A stretch of DNA of 64,000 nt, from assembly GCF_000004075.3 (NCBI RefSeq), contig NC_026657.2, positions 36,566,732 through 36,630,731 of the forward strand, read 5' to 3'. Numbering within the stretch: the first letter of the stretch is position 1; the number at the start of each line of letters is the position of its first letter. The notes below the pieces were generated by a model, which worked only from the letters and a program-made list of their open reading frames with translations, ran no database searches and was not told where the DNA came from. The position numbers and the translations under genes were made by a program. The stretch comes from Cucumis sativus (taxonomy: Eukaryota > Streptophyta > Magnoliopsida > Cucurbitales > Cucurbitaceae). Shown here one piece after another: positions 48,066 through 60,753 of this stretch.

Positions 48066-49706
48066 AATGTAACAACATGTGGTACTTCGTCCTATGTGTT
48101 TGAGAAAGATATTGGGAATTAAGTATGAAAAGTTTCAGACAAAGGTGACAAAGCTTAAAGGAGGAAAATGTTGTGTTGAAGTCAACAATTTCGAGCTTCC
48201 AAGATCAATTGACTAATATCACGAGATAGCTTGGTGCACAACAAAGCAAGAAAGTGGACCTTCAAACAACTAGGTACGTTTTAACAACTTTGAGTTATGG
48301 TTAATGTAGTTAGGAATTTAATTTGGTTGTTGTATGGTTATCGTATAGTTGTTGTAGGCAAGTATAAGCATTTTAGTTCAGTTAAGCACTTAAGTTGTTG
48401 TGTGGCTATTCTGGGTAGTCACTTTAATTAAATACACGTGGCTGGTTATGTGGAACTTAGGACACACTAATAGCATTTAGAGTGGGGTGTATAAGTGTTT
48501 TAATAGTCTTTTTACATTACATGGTATAATTTATTCCAACGTTAATTGGTCAATTGAGAAAATTCTGGTAGTGATTTTTTATTTTTAAAATTTTAATCTT
48601 GCTTTCAAATTCAACTGGATTTCCCTCGCTTCCCATGTCTCAGATTTTCGACCTTTTCCCGCAACCAGAGACAGCGGAAAGTTGGCCGTCAGCTGTGAAG
48701 CTTTACGAAAAGGACGAGTTACGTGACCTTTGGGTGTTCAAATTTTTTGTTCAGATTGTTGTTGCTATTTGTTTCCTTTTTCCTTTTCGTTGGCTTTAAT
48801 TTGAACCTGTCTGAGCTTTTTGTTTAGATACAGAGGATGAGTTTGAATTTTTCTTTACGACTTCCGATGCAAATTGAAAATCATATTTTAAAAATACAGT
48901 TCCTGAAGATTAGTTATCCAAAACTAGAGTTCGATGACAAACTATATTGTAAAAAAATTGATAGTTGTTTGGGATAATGAATGTATACCGGAGATTTTCG
49001 TTAATCAACATGGCTTGCCATGCCATGACTTGGTCAAAATCGAAGACTTAAGTCGTGTATGAGTATGACTTTAATATTTTTTAAAATTAATTTTTATGTA
49101 ACAACGCACCACAAAAACTCACAATTTAGATATTCTATAAAAATGGGAGAAATCTTATGTGTTTTCTATATTTAAACTGAGAGCATTCAGTTGCCATTTA
49201 TATCATAATAATTCCCTTAACTAGGGAAAAAGATTAAAGAAAAAATAAAGAATTTATAATTTGACTAAGCTGGCAACAATTCACTGTAAGAGAGAATTCT
49301 TTTGAGCCAACCAACTCCTAAACCGAAGCTTCTCGAATTAGGAAGCAGACCAGGCGGCGGTGGAGCAAGGGGACGACGGAGCGTTGATAGGCGCGACAGT
49401 GGACGCGGTGGAGATAAAAGAGAAAATCAAACTGAGGGAAGCGTGAAAGGCAGAGGCGAAAAGGTGGGGGAAGGAAATGGGTTTAGAGAGGTGTGAAAGG
49501 AGAGGCATGCCCAAGAGGTTGCAGTAGCCCGATGGTAATTTAACACAAAGTTGTGTATTAGGTACACGACTCCACGTGTGTAGGGTGATCATCTCTTAAC
49601 GTAGTTTTATACAAAACTCACTATTGGTTTGTATAAAATTGACAATTGATGTTGAGTGGATCCGTTTGGTTTTCTCAATTCAAATTGGTTAGATCAAATA
49701 TTTATA
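48066..49706. other. Intergenic DNA with possible transposase-derived scrap
   Basis: At about 48.17-48.29 kb one frame reads VLKSTISSFQDQLTNITR, stop, LGAQQSKKVDLQTT, like the coiled-coil tail of some plant transposon proteins; this is weak. A frame from the ATG near 48.64 kb reads MSQIFDLFPQPETAESWPSA and on for about 50 codons; I do not recognise it. At 49.34-49.50 kb there is a GC-richer, Gly/Arg-rich frame without a known domain. Confidence 0.3.
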
Positions 49707-50555
49707 TGATTAATTTTCACAAATATAACAATATGTAAAATATTTACATCTCGTGTAACAAAATAAAAAAGTGCATACAACTCACTTTCTAAAGTTTTTC
49801 AAGTTTGTTCATTCTTTTGGTCATCTTTCTTCTCTTCCTCTTGTGCCATTTTTTTCTTTTCATTATTTTTTTTCTCTCTCCAGTTTTTCTTTTATTTTTT
49901 TTCAAATTGTTATTTAATTCAAGATCGTGTACCAAATATATCTATTTTTTATTTTATTTTTCAATATTTGGTTGTTCCAAATATAAAACATGATGATAAA
50001 AATAGTTGGATATTAGATAGTCAAATCTATACTATTGTGTACCAAAATAGTCAAATCTAAACATCTACAAAAATCTTTAAAAATATCTAAACGATTGTGT
50101 TTTAAATATAAACGATTGTGTATCAAATCTAAACGATCGTTTTTCAAATCTAAACAATTAAAAGTATAAACGAGTACCAAAAAATCTTGAAAAAAATCGT
50201 TGAGGTTTGGCAACCCAAATTTAAACTATCATTGTAAATGATTGTGTACCAAAAAAATTATTAAAAAAATCACTTAGATTTAAATTTGATTGTTTAGATT
50301 TGACTTCTCAATTCTATAGGACCAAATCTAAACGACCGCATAGGAAAGAATAGCCAAATTTAAATAAACGTTTTTCAAATACTAAACTATAGTTTCTGAA
50401 ATATATTATGCGCTTGATGTCAATTAATGAGAGCATTTTTAAAAAATTTCATTGTGGGCCTGTGACTTTTTTTATTTTCGAAAATTTTCTATATGGTTTA
50501 AATATTTTGTCACTTTGTTATATTTTTGAAAGACTCCTATTTATATTATATTTAT
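49707..50555 (+). repeat. Dispersed repeat, copy B (CGATCGTGTACCAAAT-rich)
   Basis: Aligns end to end with copy A at 13.23-14.10 kb: CT-rich head, TTCAAGATCGTGTACCAAAT, many AAATCTAAACGATCGT-like units, then GATGTCAATTAATGAGAGCA and a T-rich tail. It lies about 36 kb from copy A, in the same orientation, with no coding capacity. Confidence 0.75.
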
Positions 50556-53500
50556 ATAATATAATACTAAATAATATTTATTTAAATATATATATATAAC
50601 AAATTTTTTAACCCAACTCAATCTATATTTTAACCTAACTCAACTCAACTCTTATAATATGGATTGGGTAGTCCGAGTTATTCGGGTTCAACCCATATTC
50701 TTACACCCCTAGTACAGAGAATGTCTGCATAGTGGAATGAGGCATAACACAATGCATAAAAGATGTGTATTGCGCCAGAAAGCCTAAACCAACAAGAAAT
50801 GAATCGAGAAATTCTCAAGAATGTTGTTGATGAAAAGGTCATCACAGTAGTCCATGCACGAGAATAGTTCATGTCTTTGTGAAAGGAATAATTAGTGATA
50901 CTAATGTGTATTTATGATTTGCAATGTGTTATTGAATTTAGGTAGTGAGTCTGTGTTAAACGAAAATGATTTATAAACTGTATTTTCAAAACGTTTTCAA
51001 AAGCACCATTCACTAAGTCTTTTGACTTACGTTTTAAGTTTTTCCTCCTCGGGTTGTATGAGGTAAGTGATCGTTCAGGTAGCTAAGTGATCATGTTTAT
51101 TGAAGTGGTAAGCAATCAGTCAAGGAGCTGCAGGATCGAACTAGAAACCTAAATGCCATTGAATGTTGAAGATTTTGAAGACTTTCAACATTTCTTTGTT
51201 TAATTCTTGTTGAGAAAATTTGTATCATGTCCAAATTTTGTTGTAGAAATTGTGTTTGATTGAAATTAATAAGAGAAGTTTACTGATTTAATTTTTTGCG
51301 TGGTTTTTAGTTAAATTTTATTTAAGTTGTGTTAAATAATTTGAAACAGGGCCTGACACATGCATACATGCCACGACTATTGAAGTAAGTTGTAGATCAT
51401 TGTTGATTATATGAGTACTAATATTAGTATTTTGTCTACATCAGGTGCAATAGTTACCTATAGAAAATTTAAAACATATTTTTATTTATACTAAACCAAA
51501 CTCAACTTTGTTTCTTAAACACAAACTTTCTCAAAAAAAAAATATTTCTATTATCCAAACAAAAAGAATTAATATCAACTCAACTTAACCGATCTATACC
51601 TAGTCAATACAGACCGTTACTAACAACTTAATTTAACTCACTAAACCAAATCCACCCTTAGAGTTAATCTAACCATTATAATATCCTTCCCATCTACTTG
51701 TCATGTAAAAAACAAGTTAATTAAAATAAAAAAAGTCCCCTTTTCTTCCTATACTAAAACTTTTTCTTCAGAATTGGAGTGGGCGAGTGAGGTGAGACGT
51801 ACAAAGACGTAGGACACTCAAATATGATCCTTTCTCCTTTCTCTAAATTCATGTGGTTTGCCATCAATTTCAGTTGCTATAATCTTTTCTTTAATTTGTT
51901 TCTAAAATTTATTACTTTAATTCCAATATATCTTTAGAGAAAGAAAAAAAAAAACTTAACAAAACAATACATTAAATTGTTTGGATTATAGCATAAGTTA
52001 AAATGACTTGACAGAGACATCAATAAATGGTTGAAATTGATGTATATGATTAAAAAAAGAAATCAAAATAACAAAAAAGTTAAATTAATAAATAAATATT
52101 ATTTTAATTTATATTTTACTATATTATAAACCATGAAATGATAATTAATTTTATTAGTTTTCTTTGTTGGGAAAGAATAAATTTAATTAGTTAAGAATAG
52201 CTTTATAATTAAGGAATTAATATTTCGTTGAAGGTAATACCTTTGTTAAACTAAGAAATATATACCTTTTCTACTCTCTTTTTCTTTTCATTTCCATTGA
52301 GGAAAAAAAAGTTAACCAAATAGCTAGTTTATTAAATTTGTATGTGAGAGATCCATGAATTTTAAAAATAAATAAATAAATAGGTTTTTAACTTTTAAAT
52401 GTGTCAAATTTAAACTTCAAAATATTATTTTATAAATCTAATATATTATTAACATTTTTAAAATTAATAAGCGTATGATATATAAAAGTTAATTTTATGT
52501 ATAGAATTGATTATTGTGCTTAACTTGAAACAATTCTATATTTGATTACCTTTTGAAAAATTTTTGAACATACATATGAGAAAACAAAATATGCTGAAAG
52601 AACTCGGGTTGGTTTATGGAAAAGACTTTCACTCTAATAAGCCTTTAAAATAAATAAAGATGATGTTGTCAGGTCACAAGTGATGCAAAGAAATGTCGAG
52701 ATTTTGAATTCTAAATCCTAGTCCAAGTCCAAGACTTGATACGCTACATATCTTGATTTAGAAACCTAAATTTGTAAGTTAATGTTTTAGTTTTTGTTCA
52801 TTTGTTCGCGGTTTGTTGGTAACTAACAAAATGTACATCCAACTATATATATATATAATAATAATAAAAAAAGAAAAAAGAATATAGTAGCTAGAAGAGG
52901 AAATCATATAGGAAAAATATGATGGACAACCAAATAACCATTTAAAAAAATAAAAGATGATGGTTAAAAAAAATTGCAAAAACAAAGAAAAGAAAAGACA
53001 AATCTAAAATATTTTTCTAAAAATGACAATTTCAAGTGTTTTTTCTCCTTTCGTTCGACGAACAATAAATATTTTAAATATTGTATTGGTTTGTTATATT
53101 TATAAAAATCAACCCTTCATTTTCAAGATAGGAAAAAGAAATAATAAATTTGGTAAATTATTTTTAAATTTGATGATGGTGATGAAGTTGAGTAGTTTGA
53201 TAACTCTTAATCAATTGGGGGATTTCATTATTAATCCAAAATAAGACTTTATGGACCCACCTCCACAAAAGAAGAAGGTCAACCACATGTTCTCCATTAA
53301 TATTTTATCTCAAACAAATAAAATCAAATATACCCAAATTAGAAATCTATACCACTGTGGTGTATAACCAATTAATATTTGATATTTTGCAAATATTACG
53401 AAAACATCATATATTTATTTATAATTTATTTTTTATTCTATATTTACCCTAAACTATGATCTGATAGAGAGGCAAAAGTGATGATTAGTGAAATAGACAT

Positions 53501-55344
53501 GCAACGATGAATAGATGATGCAAGAGAGGTTGGAGGAAAGAAAGATAGAAAGAGAGAAAAGTGGTGAATGTGGTGACTGGCGTTCGAACATGCATGTGTC
53601 AGTCAATAGAGTTACCCGGTGAGAGTAGTGGCCAACAACAGATAGTGTGGAAGAGTGTTGGTGTGAAAGAATGATGTTAGAGGAGGATTTGTTGTTTGGA
53701 AGTTTAACATTTTGATTAGAATTAGAAGATAATAATTGTTACCAGATTTCAAAACTTCCTTAGTTTGTTAAGCTCTAATTTTGAAATTTGCAACAGGACA
53801 GAATTGGTTTGACATTTTTAAAACTTTACATTCAAAATTTCCCTCCCTCTCCTACATTCGTTCCTTCCTTTCCCTCTTTTCAAATTAACTTTAGAACAAA
53901 TATAATAATCAATTTTTTGACATTAATGCAGACCATCAACTTTCCATTTTATTACATTTGACTTTAAAACAACTTACTTAACTTTTGCAATTTTAACCTT
54001 CAATTCAATTCTTACTGATTCACATACTACTTTTAACAAAAGAAAATCAAATTTTCTTCATAAAACTCGTTAATTTCAATAAAACATTCATGCAAAAGTA
54101 AGTTTAACATGTGTCTGAATTAATCATTAAAAAACATTACCAAAATCCATAATTTACAATTAAATAATAATAATGTTGTTTTTACTTCAAAAAAAAAAAA
54201 ACTATGGATCTATTCATGTAGCTCATTACACGTATAAGAGCTTAAATAGAGCAAAAATCAAGAGTTTATAGTACAAATTGATCTAACTTAATAAGTTAAC
54301 TTTGCTGCCCATGGTTTAAAAATTAAAATATAACATTAATTTTTTAAAAAATCATAACATTATGTTCTCATTGTCTTTCCTCATTTTGGAATTAAATGGT
54401 TGAATGGCCAAAATTATTTGTCATAAATCAGGAAAGTGGTCCATTTGTGTTGGAGATACCCATTGAATTGGTTCATTATTATTTGTCACATGATTCTTCT
54501 TCTTCTTCTACTAATAATAATAATACCTTACCTATTATTTATCCCAAATCCCTAACTCAAAACTATTTATAAATACATAAACTACAATCCCAATATTTGT
54601 GACAATGCCTCTTTTTTTTCTTTGGTGGGGTCTCAACTCTGAATTCTTCAATTAACATCAAGGGGCTGAGTTCCAATTCCCAATAAAGTTCCAATTCTTG
54701 TAAAACTCTTAAATTTATTTGGGAATGATGAAAAAGAAAAGGAAGATGGTATTTTTAATTTCAGGTCAATGGAGTATTGGAGAGAGTGAAAAGAAAGGCT
54801 CAATTGGCTGGCACCGAGGGCGAAGGCGGTCCCCAGTGGGCACGGACCCATGGTTATGGGTTATGAGCTTTATGGGGCCAACCCTCACCTGGGTCAGCCA
54901 CCGATTTCCCTCTTCAAGTTTTCAAAATTAACCAAAAACAAATTTGACTCACTTTTCTTTTATCCTTTTTTCACTCTTTCGTTTCTTTTCCTTTTCGTCC
55001 TTTTCATTTTCTTATCTAAATTCCACTTCCTTTATTTCAAATTTCTCCTTTTTTTTTTCCCTTTCATTTCAAATTTGTTGACTAATTTGCCAATTTCCGT
55101 TTTCATTACATCATACACATTATATATTAGCAACTTTTGAATAGTTTAGAAAAAATAATAATAAGCTATTGTTTTTTCTCCTCGAAATTGCCCACTTTTG
55201 CTATAAACTTTCAAATTTATGAAAGTGATTCTCACACTTACATAAGTAGTACAATCTTAACAAAACGTGGATTCATGCTTGTTCAAAAAATTATGAACAC
55301 ACGTATAGAATAAAATTAACCTTTGTGTTAGTTAAATTCTTATT
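50556..55344. other. Long AT-rich intergenic region, no intact gene seen
   Basis: No frame with a recognisable domain. At 50.60-50.70 kb there is a repeat of AACTCAA/TTGGGTT type (minus GGGTTGAACCCGAATAACTC), common in plant repeats. At 54.72-54.90 kb a GC-richer stretch is open in two frames, including VLERVKRKAQLAGTEGEGGP; I cannot identify it. A CT-rich tract covers 54.95-55.08 kb. Confidence 0.4.
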
Positions 55345-56110
55345 TAAAGAGATTCAACGGCGGCAGAGCGTCGGATCGCATAACGTCGAAACGCGCGCAA
55401 GTCAATTCATCACTCTCATTCAAACATTTGGAAACACAGCTCTCTCCTCGCTCTCCATCTATCTTTCTCCAATCAACGCCCGATCAATTTTCCGACCATC
55501 AACTCCGTCCTCTGTTTCCCGCTTTCTTTCTTTCTTTCTTTCTTGCATTTCTCAAACAATACGTCGCCGTCTTTTCCTTAATTCCACATCAGCACCTCTC
55601 CGGCAGCCACATCAATCCGTTTCAACTCTTTCTTTTTCTCGCAGTGGTTTTGCAGTTAGCCGCGTGGAGCAACTCCAGCCAATTGTTCCATCGCTTTCTT
55701 TCTCTCACCAAGGTATCATCTCTTTCTTCATTCTCGATTACTTATTTCCTGATTTCATTGACGGAATCAAGTGATCAAATAACAGTTTAAAATATAAATA
55801 GTTGTGTTGTAAATATTTGAATTATGAATTGGGAATAGAATTATGTATTTCAGCCGAGAGAGAATCTACAGTATGAAGTTAATTCCGCAAAATGAGAAAA
55901 TATCAGAAGATTGATGAATTTTAGCGCGAATGTTGGATTACTAATTTGCCCTTCCTTGTAGTCGGTAGAGGATCATCGTCACAACCACCGCATGACGTTG
56001 GGGCTTGTCGACATATCTAAACACAAATTCATTTTCTCACGCTCCTTGACCTCCTCATGTTCTCAAAAGCCTTCACGTTTAGTAAAAACATTCAGGACTT
56101 GGCTTCTGAA
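55345..56110 (+). other. Likely 5' untranslated region of the USP-kinase gene, with an intron
   Basis: CT-rich sequence from about 55.35 to 55.71 kb looks like a leader exon. A good donor, CACCAAG|GTATCATC, is at 55713. A plausible acceptor, CCTTCCTTGTAG, ends at 55961. Between the acceptor and the chosen start there are an upstream ATG at 55993 in another frame and an in-frame ATG at 56057. Inference; transcripts would settle it. Confidence 0.45.
55523..55544. repeat. (TTTC)n microsatellite in the kinase leader
   Basis: About five units of TTTC, part of the CT-rich leader-like sequence. Confidence 0.85.
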
Positions 56111-59100
56111 ATGTTCCCAGGCCAAGTTGAAGCTGCTTTGAAAGAGCCTCCTGGTAACAAAACGGCGCCGGATAGAGTTATCGTCGCTGTCAAGGCTGAG
56201 AGAGTGATTTCCAAATCTGCACTGGCTTGGGCTCTAACTCATGTCGTCCGTCCTGGTGACTGTATAACACTACTTGCCGTCTTCTCTGTCGAGAAAACTG
56301 GTAATTCAGCCAATTCTTTCCAAATTGTTCTGATATGGGTTCATTACACAACTGTCAAGTCAGATTGAATTATGGTTGATTAAGGCATGTTTGAATATGT
56401 GTGTGTTCAGGCAGAAGATTCTGGAATTTTCACAGATGGAGCGGGGATTGTGCGAGTGCTGTCCAAGAGAATCTGCCGGATCGAGTACACGAGATCTCCG
56501 AGTCTTGTTCTCAGATGGTGCTTCATTTCCACAATCAAGTTGAGGTACAATTTTCTTTTTCTTTTTTCTTTCACTATGATGGGTTTCTTGTGCCATTGAC
56601 CCTTTAAACGTCGTCGTTTCAAATTCATTTTTTATGGACCACGCTGTCACTTCTTAGCTAGTTGTCATTGTCTGGTTGGCGGACAAAAAAGTGAAACTTT
56701 TCTGATTTACCTTGTTGCTGGATGATTGTGCTATTGAGTTTAGAAGATTCCAGGAGGTGGAAGGGAGTCTGCATTTGTTTTAAGAGAAAATACTAATTAG
56801 GTTGATGATTGAAGGACCAGGTTGGAATACATGTGTATTTGGGACCATTGGAACCCTTGAAAAAGACGGTGGGAAAAAGGTTTCTTTTACCTTTTCCCCC
56901 CTTTCTCCCATTTCCTTCCACCTTCTTCAATGGGGTTAAATTTTGTAACATGGACCAAAGCCTAAACCAAGCTAATATGTTGATGGTTCCCCATGTTTCA
57001 GAGTTTTAAATTTATAGAGTTTGGTAATATCACTGAGCTTTGGATATGTGTAATTGAAGGAATGAGGATGTCGATTACAACATTGTGTGGTGTAGGATGA
57101 TCATTTTGATGAATTATGATGAATGCTAATAAGAAGACCTATCATCTATCAGCTTTTCATAATTAAACTAAGCATGAGTGATAATTGGCCACTAAAATAA
57201 GTGATCGTGGTAAACCCAATTATGTCCCATTGGTTTTCAGGTTCAAGTGAGGATTAAAGTGGTCACGGGAACACAAGGAGGATCTGTCGCTTCTGAAGCA
57301 AAGTTAAAAGGAGTTAACTGGGTCATACTAGACAGGTAATTTTCCTCCAGAATGTACTAGCTTTTTATGTTTCTTAGGCTTCTGATCTTGTCCCGCGAAT
57401 AGACCATTTGATTAACATAATTATTTAGAACTTCATTACAAACTGGGTAAATCATAAGTTACCTCTGGTAGCTTGTTCTGCAGCTTTTATAAACATCGTT
57501 AATTAAGAATAAGTGGTTGTGCGAGATTTGTATTCATAGATTGTGGTTCAGTGGTAAATATTATACCCAGTAAACCAATACTTATGGACCTTATCCAAAG
57601 TAATTAATTTATTATGTGGATCCTTTTGTATTTTAATTCGAGTTTGATTGTTTGATATCTCTTTTAACAAAATGCTACTTAATTATTATTGATTGTGATT
57701 CTTTTTCCTCTTTTCCTTTTTCTTGTTGAACATTAAGACCTATGCTTCCTCTTTTAACTTTTGTTTGGCTCTATTTCTTTTATGACATACTAATAAAAAA
57801 GTTTCAAGATCTAATGCCATAGCTAATTGTTGACCAGGAAATTGAAGAACGAGGTAAAGAGTTGCCTGGAAGAACTTAGCTGCAATATTGTTACTATGAA
57901 AGGATCTCAACCGAAAGTTCTGAGACTTAACTTGGAGTGCTGGAGTGAACCTCAAACTCCCTTTTTTTCAGCTAATTCTTCTCCTGTTCGAAAAGTTCAA
58001 CAAAATAGGATGAAGCAGACAACTCCATTAGCAAGCAGACCAGAAGAAGAACCCGGTGCCTCATTCAGGAAATCCTCAAAAGAAGTGTCAAAATTGGGTA
58101 CTGAGGCGGTGTCTTCTATTTTCCTTGTATATGAGCAAAACCCGCTATATGAAGGAAACTTGAAAGGAAATCATTTGCCAATTAATGAGACTGACGATTT
58201 AAGCATGTCATTATCTTCATCCACCCAAATGGAAGAAAAAGTTCTATCTCTACCTCCAACATATGTGGCCTCAAATCAAAAATGTGTCTATTGGATTTCT
58301 CAGAACCATAACATTTCGGAAGGAAAAACTTTATCCAAGTCCAAAAGAAGATTCCTTAGATTTGCATCAACTCCGAAGGTGCCATTCAGTAATCCTACAA
58401 GTCTTGAGAAGAGTACGACTTTTGAAGATATGAGGCTCAACCAATCTGAGAGAAAAGACTACATTGTGGACTCAAATATCAGGGATGCTGTCTCCTTAGG
58501 CAGAGCATCCTCTGCACCCCCTCCTCTGTGTTCAATATGTCAACACAAAGCACCAGCTTTCGGAAAACCTCCTAGACAGTTCTCACTCAAAGAGCTCGAA
58601 GAAGCAACCGACAGATTTTCGGATATGAACTTCTTAGCAGAAGGTGGTTTCGGAATTGTTCATAGAGGAATCTTGAGAGACGGCCAAGTTGTAGCCGTGA
58701 AGCAGTTGAAATGTGGAGGCTTACAAGCAGATGCTGATTTTTCTCGGGAAGTTCGAGTGTTGAGTTGTGCACAACACAGAAATGTTGTGTTGCTGATTGG
58801 ATTTTGTATAGAGGACACAATGAGGTTATTGGTTTATGAGTACATATGCAATGGTTCGTTGGATTTCCATTTACATGGTATAGTTCAATGCTTCTTCCTT
58901 GATATTTCTTCGACTAATATAATTGGGTTGTTTCATCTGCTTAATATTTTTTAGTTCACCATGACGACATGCTAGCTGTATCTCTAAATTATAATATTTC
59001 AATCATGGAGTTTCTAAGCTTCAGTCATTGGTAGGGAATGGAAGCCAGTTAGATTGGCATTCAAGGCAAAAAATAGCAATAGGAGCAGCGCGGGGTTTGC

Positions 59101-60167
59101 GTTATCTTCATGAAGATTGCAGAGTTGGGTGCATAGTGCATAGAGACATGAGACCTCACAATATCCTCCTAACACATGATTTTGAACCCATGGTACATTG
59201 ATTCTTGACATCAATCTTGTTCATTTTTTAAGCATTTATTTTCTTTCCCAGGACATCCATTCTTTTAGATGATAGTTCAGACCCATTCTAAAATGATCTT
59301 CTCACTTTATTAATTATCCCATCAGGTTGCTGATTTCGGACTGGCGAGATGGCATTCTAAATGGTCTACCAGTGTTGAGGAGCAAGTCATTGGAACTTCC
59401 GGGTATTCACTCTACATCTTGTTATATGACAAGCTATCTGTTTATATGCAAAGCTATAACTTGCAAAGATTACGTAGTTGCTTTTCTTAAGTTTTAAATT
59501 ATTAAAAGTTAAGTCTGTTTTGTTCACTCACACAATAATAAAATAAAATACAAAAATAATGATCAAACGCTAAAGATTTTCTTATTACTAGATTCATCTA
59601 GTTACTTCTGATACCCCAGGTATCTAGCACCAGAGTACATCAATGGCGGTATGGTATCACATAAAGTGGACGTTTATGCATTTGGCATGGTTTTATTAGA
59701 GTTGATTAGTGGCAAAAGAAGCTGTGAGCTTCACCGTCTAGAGGGAAAACAATTCATATCAGACTGGTTCCACCCCATCTCTGCCTTGCAAATTCAACAT
59801 TTACTAGCTAGTAGTAATCATTTAATAGATCCATGCATGGCATCTGAGCAATCCCCCGACTTCTATTATCAACTGCATTCTATGGTTCGTGCCGCTTCCT
59901 TGTGTCTATGTCCAGATCCTGAATCAAGACCCTCAATGTCAAAGGTTGGTTTTAAATTACCAACTTTTGTTAAACGTTTATTGTGGTAGCTATTTGATAC
60001 ATCTAAGTTGTTTACAGATTCTTCGAGTACTCGAAGGAGGAGATCCAGTTGTTCCTCTTGGTTTAGACTTCGACCCAGTCGGCTGCAGAAGTGCACACTT
60101 GGATGGTCTGACGTCTCACAACCAAATCGAAGCAAGAAGAAGCCATACTCGTACACTCTCACAATGA
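56111..60167 (+). CDS. Receptor-like cytoplasmic kinase with N-terminal USP-like domain
   Basis: Eight exons: 56111-56300, 56411-56544, 57241-57335, 57838-58877, 59035-59192, 59326-59402, 59620-59944, 60018-60167. All junctions are GT-AG and in phase, giving 722 aa. An N-terminal universal-stress-like domain (about 18-140; [24 protein letters not shown]) is followed by a long serine-rich linker and a protein kinase domain (about 388-665). The loop is [12 protein letters not shown], whose first loop glycine is Ala. The ATP lysine is K428 (VAVK), the catalytic loop HRDMRPHN has D524, the DFG Asp is D542, and APE is at 568-570. No signal peptide or membrane segment is seen, so it is cytoplasmic. 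Relatives are annotated as inactive kinase SELMODRAFT_444075-like, yet the key K, D and D are present here. The start at [10 protein letters not shown] is chosen over an in-frame ATG at 56057 because the extra residues look like leader. Confidence 0.92.
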
Positions 60168-60753
60168 AACAACAATTCAGTTTTGAATAGAAAAGGTAAA
60201 AAAATTTACAAATCTCTTTCACATTTGCTCTTCATTTATTTCTCCAATCAATCATAGCCATCACCTAAATTAGGTTCAAAATTATTTAATCTCTCTTTAG
60301 TGGTGTGATTGTTTATTTCCATGACTGTATATTTAGATTTGATCAGTAAAGGGATTGAATCTCAAAATCCCCAATGTATTTGGATTTGAGTTGTGAATTG
60401 TGATTAATGATTATACACATTACACTTTAGTTTAAGCTGAAACTGTGAGGACCCACAAGAACAATTTGAAACTTGGAACTATTATTGTGAAATACAAAGA
60501 AAGAGTAGTGGATTTGGATTTAAAGGAAAATATGATTAGTATGCTTTTTATGATCAATGCAAGAATACACACAGAGTGGAGGGTTAGATCCTTTTTAATG
60601 TTCCACAATATACAACGGAAGAGGAGGAAGGTGAGTTTGTTGGTCCAGAAAACAAACAACACATGGGGTCAAAGTCAAACACACACTTTTAAAAAAAAAG
60701 TTCACAAAATGTTGAAAGATGATTCACTCTTTGAATTTCTCTTTCATTCACAT
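60168..60753. other. Convergent 3' flanks of the kinase and WD40 genes
   Basis: The two genes face each other with 586 bases between stop codons. The interval should hold both 3' untranslated regions. Open frames here are short and featureless. Confidence 0.55.

Noticed and set aside
57545..57600. tRNA-like A-box (TGGTTCAGTGG) in an intron of the kinase gene
   Set aside because: No B-box (GGTTCRANTCC) follows at the right spacing and no cloverleaf pairs can be drawn.
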